In this document: piece after piece, positions 58,930 through 64,000 of the stretch
Position numbering within the stretch: position 1 is the stretch's first letter
Layout: each line of letters begins with the position of its first letter
Source of the DNA: Stereum hirsutum FP-91666 SS1
Lineage: Eukaryota > Basidiomycota > Agaricomycetes > Russulales > Stereaceae
Length of the DNA stretch: 64,000 nucleotides
NCBI RefSeq assembly: GCF_000264905.1
Contig: NW_006763147.1
Location: forward strand, 1,355,709 to 1,419,708
Direction of reading: 5' to 3'
Made by a program: the position numbers and the translations under genes
Notes under the pieces: generated by a model
The model's input: only the letters and a program-made list of their open reading frames with translations
Told to the model about the DNA's origin: nothing
Databases searched by the model: none

Positions 58930-60544
58930 CTACCCTTGAACCTCCGCCCAACTCCTCAACGACCCCTCACCCAGCTTCTCCTTGACCAAACTCTCACAAA
59001 GCTCCCACAAGTTCTTCCGTAGTTCTTCGTCTTGTGCCTGCTTCGACTCGCCGCCGGGAGGGCCAGGGTGGGCAAAGTACTCGGCTTGCCTAGTATGAAC
59101 AGTACGATTGTTTTACGGTGTATATTACGAAATTATGCGGGTGCATAATACAGAGTGGTGTGAGTAGTGGATATCATGCAGAAGGGTGAGCGGGAGGGGA
59201 GGCGTACCACCCATTCTTCGGAATATCGTCTGACGTAGCAGCGTAAAGCGTACTCAGACTGCCTTGATCAGGACCGGTCATGAAAGGGATGACGGCTGCT
59301 TTTGCCAGGGTCCCGAATACCTTTCCATAGGCCTGTAGAACAACGAGTTTAAGCAATCATGGCTCGACCAGTGAGAGCCTCGACAAATTGTGAAAGAAGG
59401 AAATCACCACTAACCTCCTTGAACTGATTCGGCTGCGCCGTATGCACCGCCCCAGGATGGATCGCCTCTACCCATATCTTACCTTCTCCCTCACCCAGAT
59501 CGCTGTTCAGTACATAATCGCCCAACGCCTTCACCAATAACAAATCCCCCAGCTTACTCCTCGCATACAGTTGTCCAGGCCCAAAACCAGCATTAGGTTT
59601 CTCATTACCCTTCACCTCGCTCGCATCTTTGAACTTGACGGACGACGGGGCGGTAGAGTGCAGGGAAGAAGAAACTAGGACAATGCGTGGAGACGGCGTG
59701 TTGGGAATGGCGGCTGTGCGGCGCATGAGGGGGAGGAGAAGGTTGAGGAGGTAGTAGTGCCCGAGAACGTTCACACCGAAGTGGCGATCAAGGCCGTCGG
59801 AGTCGAAGTCAAACTTGTTGACGCCAACGCCGGCGTCGCCTATGAACTGTACAACAAGATGACCGTGAGTACGTCAATACAAATCGACCGAGCGAAGGTT
59901 GGAATGAAGGGACGTCGGTAGCTTAACATTGATACGCTGGCGCCACAGGGGCAAAGTGCCACTCGACAAAGTGAAACAGTTAATCAGGACCGCGGAGGAC
60001 TGTCAGTCAAGGCGATGAAATCAAGAGTACCAGTCACTACATTCGAGCAGCATGCGCCCTTCCTCGTGGCACGAATTAAGAGCAAGAATGCGATGGTGGA
60101 AAAGACCTCATAGTCATAGATGACGCACGTACCAAGTCAAGCCTCTCCTCCCTCTCACACAGCATCTGCCCGACCTCCCTCACCTTCTCCAGGCTTCCTA
60201 AATCACACTCCACAAACTCAACGTCAGGAATGATGCCCTCAGGTGCGGACTCCTTTATTTTCCCGACAGCGGCATGACCGTTGTCGACCTTGCGGGAGAG
60301 GACGAGGACGCGTGCGTTGGCGAGGGCAAGGGCGCGTGCGACTTCGTAGCCTATGCCACCGGTGCCGCCGGTGACGAGCGCGGTCTGCATGGGGAGAGGT
60401 AACCATGATTCAAATAGTGGTAAGTGACAAGAGAGCGAGTCGGGAGAACTAAGGGGCATTGAACATGACAAAGGGACATACGCGGCCTCTGAGGTCCTCT
60501 ACGGAATCCTGGGTGAAGGTAGTTTTGCTGGACAAGGGACTCAT
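58930..60544 (-). CDS. short-chain dehydrogenase/reductase
   Basis: NAD(P)-dependent oxidoreductase of the retinol-dehydrogenase/WWOX-like SDR group; substrate unknown. ATG 60544 gives MSPLSSKTTFTQDSVEDLRG. After an intron comes TALVTGGTGGIGYEVARALA, the TGxxxGIG cofactor loop, then RVLVLSRKVDNGHAAVGKIK and FVECDLGSLEKVREV (Asp of the adenine pocket). Next exons: FIGDAGVGVNKFDFDSDGLD...RHFGVNVLGHYYLLNLLLPL, RIVLVSSSLHS (catalytic Ser) and LYARSKLGDLLLVKAL (YxxxK), then VEAIHPGAVHTAQPNQF. The last exons give FGTLAKAAVIPFMTGPDQGS...LSTLYAATSDDIPKNG. The usual NNAG after the fourth strand is replaced by GDAGVG. Other catalytic residues are complete. Confidence 0.88.
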
Positions 60545-61744
60545 TATCGTTCGGGGGATGGTGGTGATTTGTTTTAGAGGCTGATAGTAAGACGAGGTAG
60601 TCTTTACATGAATGCGAGGTAAGTTGAACTGCAAGAGAACAGTGAATCATAATGACGATACAAAGAAAACTTGAGTGACGTTGCTGGAGGTCAGCCAAGT
60701 CATCAGTACGCAAGGCAAGGAGCCACAGTGGGGCGAGTACCCTAGGAACGGTATTGATGATGACCTTAAGCTTGTCATACTCGTTACAGTAAAGTGATCT
60801 TCCAGGGATAAGTTAAGTAGAGAGCACGGTGCTGTTGGAGACCGAGTTTTCCCACGATAATGCGAGTATTACATTCAACTGTTGCCAACCAGGCTGCCCT
60901 GCATACTCAAAGATGCCCCCATATTCTTATCGCTGCATAAAGTCATCCAGTTAAAGTATTTCACTGCCAGATACCCTTAGATCAGCTACTACATGCCCAT
61001 ATACCCAAGAATAATTAAATACGCAAGCAATGTCCATGTCATTCGGGTGATATGAGTGTCTAAGAGAGTCTATGGCTCGGATGGATAAATAAGTGGCGGT
61101 GATATCGTGACGGCAAAGCAGGTAGGTGAGTGTCCAAATACGAGATCAAACGAGTGGAAGTCCATGGAATGAGCCCATGGTAAATAATGAATGAGGACCG
61201 CGAAAAGGGGCGACGGCGGTGATGGTGGTGATGATGGTGGTGACAACAACATGAATGCGATTTACTGTAGCGTGCGGGGACGAATGATAGAAGCACAGCG
61301 TAAAATGGCGATGAGGACAGAGAAGTGAGGCGAAGGGCAAAGAAGAATGACGCCCATGCCAAGTGGGTATGTACGAGTAACTCGAGAAAAAGAGGAAGTC
61401 ACGGTTTTTGAAGGTCCAAGCGAAACCGATCGTCGTCTGCCGTTGACGAGGAGCTCCGTATGAATGCGTAGTGGTGTAAGGGTGGAGAAAAGGTATAGAA
61501 GTTCGACCAGCGCACCTGCCCGCAAGACGTTTGCAAGGGGATGAGGAAAGAGGGCTATGGTACTGCATGGACCAGATGGGATTCACAAGACCGGCAGGTC
61601 AAACCGTATCTGGAATATCCACGCGAAAGGGATACTACAAGAAGGTGCTCTGCAATCTGGAGGCTGACTCGAGTATGAACAGGGTGATTGTCCAGATGCT
61701 CGCATGTTTTGCGAATATAGTCGAAGGACCGGCTGATTTGGCGA
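60545..61744. other. intergenic, upstream of SDR
   Basis: 1.2 kb without a recognised gene. A GAT/GGT simple repeat lies at 61209-61245, which makes a His-rich shadow frame on the other strand. Confidence 0.45.
61209..61245. repeat. GGT/GAT trinucleotide simple repeat
   Basis: Imperfect run of GGT and GAT units, about 37 bases, in a non-coding stretch. Confidence 0.8.
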
Positions 61745-64000
61745 TTAACACTCATCGAGGAACGAGTTCTTTGGTTGGTCCTGTCCATAGTCATCCACCC
61801 AGGTTGTTAGGTTCGGATTCGCATATGCTTCAGCGTACCTACATCGTAAAACAGAGTGATCAGTCCAAGCTTGGAATCAAGCAGTCAGGGAGGACACAAA
61901 GGACGTACGTGTTGATATAATCTGCTGTCGGGAAGTCTGAAGGATCGCAACCGATATTAATCGAGTCTGTTCGCTGGTAAACCTGCCGAAATAGGGATTA
62001 GAGGCCGGTGAAGGAGTAAATAAACAGTGGTACATACCCTGATGTAGTCCAGTTGCATGATGGCTGGGAATGTCAGATCGTCGTAGTCAATTGTCGTGAA
62101 CGAGGTCGATATTCCCAAATTGGCGAGGATGTACTGTAGTGAAATAACACATGAGTTTTTCGCTGGTGAGCAGTTGAGAGACCACAATAAGAAGGAAGGA
62201 CTGACCATCGGCTCTTGAGGTATAGGACGTGCACTGATCTCGACTGTGTCGTCCGCACCGACGCCATCGGCGTAAACTGTCCATGCTGTCGTGTTTTGTG
62301 CGACCCAAGTGATGTACTGCGAGGGAATAGTCGTCAGTGATGATATCTCTGACAAGTACGCCCATCCGGGAGAATGATGTCAGGGGTCAATAAACTCACA
62401 GCGTCGTCAAATCCAGGCTCGTACTCTACGGCGTACACGGAAAAGCAACCGGTCGCGAGCTGATAACAATCCTGGTCCACCAGCGTCACGCCCGACACGG
62501 CCTGCTGGTAGACACCACCAAGATAGGTGTTCATGATTGTGGCGGTAGTGTTCGGAATGTTATAGTTTCCGTCGGTGTCATTCCATTGATACTCGTAGTT
62601 GAACGGCTAGATGAATCAGATCACCATCAGTACCCAGCCCAAGCGAGATAGAGTCAGAGCGATCTGGGAACTCACGCCAAACTGTCCTGATTGCGATACG
62701 TAGCCGAGGTCGTCGGTGATCTAAACAACAGTCTTCAGTCATGGATCCACAAAGAAAAGTATTCTTGTATAGGCTCACTTGCGCCTCGAACATATCGATT
62801 TCCGGAGCCGATCTCCCAACGTATGTCCCGTCATCGTGCATAGGCCCCGGATGCGACTCACCCGAACATGTACACCGTGAGAGACGTTGTCCGCCGAGGT
62901 AGGAAAGTACACCGTCGTATGAGGAATCGCCGTTGATTGTAGCCGCTGTGGGAAGACCGTCTTTGGTCTGATTCGCAACCGTGCCAACGTCGCAGGCGTC
63001 GTAGGTATAGGGCCACTGAATGATATAATCCAAGAATCAGCCGATCGCACAACTAGTCAAATGAAAGGTAATGATTCGAGAAAAGAGTTGAAGGTAAGAA
63101 ACGAACCATGCCATCCAAAGTAGCGCCGTATCCTGCCCTTCCCAAGTTCCCCATGGTCCAAACAGCAGGCCACAGCCCCATGACATTGTTGATCCCCGGT
63201 AGCACCACACTCGTCTCCACGATCCCGCCGGTAAAACAGAACTTATTCCACGTCTGCACCATCCCTCCCTCATAATCCAACCCGTGCGTGCTCTTCTTCG
63301 AAAGTGTGAGCTGCAGCGAACCGTTCGCTGTGGTGACCGCGGCAGGGTCGTACCACTCGAGATCGTCGGTTTGCCAGTAGTGCAGGTCGACGGCGGTCCA
63401 GTATGGGTCGTCGCCTGGGTAGAACGTCCGGCCGTCGGTGTTGAACTCGTCGGAGAAGACGAGGGTGTATTCGGTCTCGCCATCGGTGAAGGAGGTGCGG
63501 GTTAATGCCCAGTCAGGGGTTTCGGAATCGATTAGGGAGGGGAAATTGGTGATACTTGAGACCTATTCAAGCGAAGGCAGGGGATAGCATGTGTGAGTCG
63601 AGGTTTAGTCTTTATCGGAAGTCAAGGGGACGTACATTTGTTGTGGCTACTGTTGATTTTGTCCCAAATTTCTCCACTGCCCATGAAGTTATTGGATATC
63701 CGGCACTGCAAGTCACACGCGGCAAAAGTCAGAATTCAACCGTCGAGTAATTCAGCCGATAACAGGGGAAGGCAGGGACGTACAAAAGACCCAGAAGACC
63801 AACGAAAACGATCGCCAGGCATCCAATATTAGCGAGCCCTCGCGCAGTGAATATAGTCCCCATTGAGTCGATATTCTTGTCTCGCCTCGGATCTGGATTA
63901 TGCAGGTAGTCATCGTCTTCTGGAACGTCTGCGCGCGCGGCAGAGCCCCATAGCGTTGGGTCAGGAGACAGCAGGAACTGGAATAGGTAGTGATGCAGAT
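61745..64000 (-). CDS. KRE6/SKN1-type beta-1,6-glucan synthesis protein (GH16), 5' partial
   Basis: Type II membrane glycosidase-like protein needed for beta-1,6-glucan in the cell wall; acts in ER/Golgi or at the surface. The gene enters from the right edge, so the N-terminus is missing. Visible in order: a cytosolic stretch ([20 protein letters not shown]), a membrane anchor ([14 protein letters not shown]), then [14 protein letters not shown] and [20 protein letters not shown]. Further on: [60 protein letters not shown] and [17 protein letters not shown]. The GH16 catalytic motif is [11 protein letters not shown], then [11 protein letters not shown] and [20 protein letters not shown]. The last exon gives [20 protein letters not shown] and ends at 61745. 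Both catalytic Glu residues are present. About ten introns are visible. Confidence 0.93.

Noticed and set aside
61060..61586. His-rich minus-strand frames
   Set aside because: Produced by the GGT/GAT simple repeat; no splice or domain support.
1..64000. CRISPR arrays, bacterial operons, rRNA genes
   Set aside because: No regularly spaced direct repeats, no Shine-Dalgarno-led gene strings and no rRNA sequence; the DNA is eukaryotic nuclear.

Overview
The window is nuclear DNA of a filamentous basidiomycete, most likely an agaricomycete. Nearly every gene is split by many short introns (mostly about 50-75 bases, GT-AG), genes lie densely on both strands without operons, and the families (KRE6/SKN1 glucan enzyme, chitinase with a chitin-binding tail, F-box/LRR genes, a predicted-lipase/WD40 fusion, Zn2Cys6 factor, YAT-type amino-acid permease) are typical of mushroom-forming fungi. 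I reconstructed reading frames by hand across splice sites, so gene ends are firmer than some internal junctions.

0-9 kb: MFS transporter, queuosine-salvage glycosylase (QNG1), SNF5-type chromatin remodeller subunit, and a family X DNA polymerase with a mitochondrial-like N-terminus. 9-21 kb: a large minus-strand gene joining a DUF2235 (Tle1-like) lipase domain to 13-14 WD40 repeats, then RanGAP (RNA1), a DUF3605 protein, an unknown protein, a CHY zinc-finger protein and MOB2. 21-31 kb: a leucine-rich F-box-like gene, a C2H2 + Zn2Cys6 transcription factor, phosphopantothenoylcysteine decarboxylase (CoA synthesis), a Pex23/24-type peroxin with a DysF domain, and tRNA-Gly(GCC). 31-42 kb: a very fragmented amino-acid permease with several microexons and a GC-AG intron, a DUF5745-like protein, a membrane RING protein, an F-box fragment and SEN54. 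43-53.6 kb: GH18 chitinase, F-box protein, pantothenate-type transporter, and a NAPE-PLD-type phospholipase D.

53.9-56.2 kb is the only clearly mobile stretch. It holds two non-autonomous DNA elements with terminal inverted repeats, set back to back and sharing one TA dinucleotide. 56.4-64 kb: a monocarboxylate-type MFS transporter, a short-chain dehydrogenase, and the 3' part of a KRE6/SKN1 beta-1,6-glucan gene that runs off the right edge.

The genes do not form one pathway; most are housekeeping. The pantothenate transporter and the decarboxylase both serve coenzyme A synthesis but lie 20 kb apart. The three features I would look at first are the lipase-WD40 fusion (an NLR-like layout without a nucleotide-binding domain), the microexon-rich permease, and the paired TIR elements.
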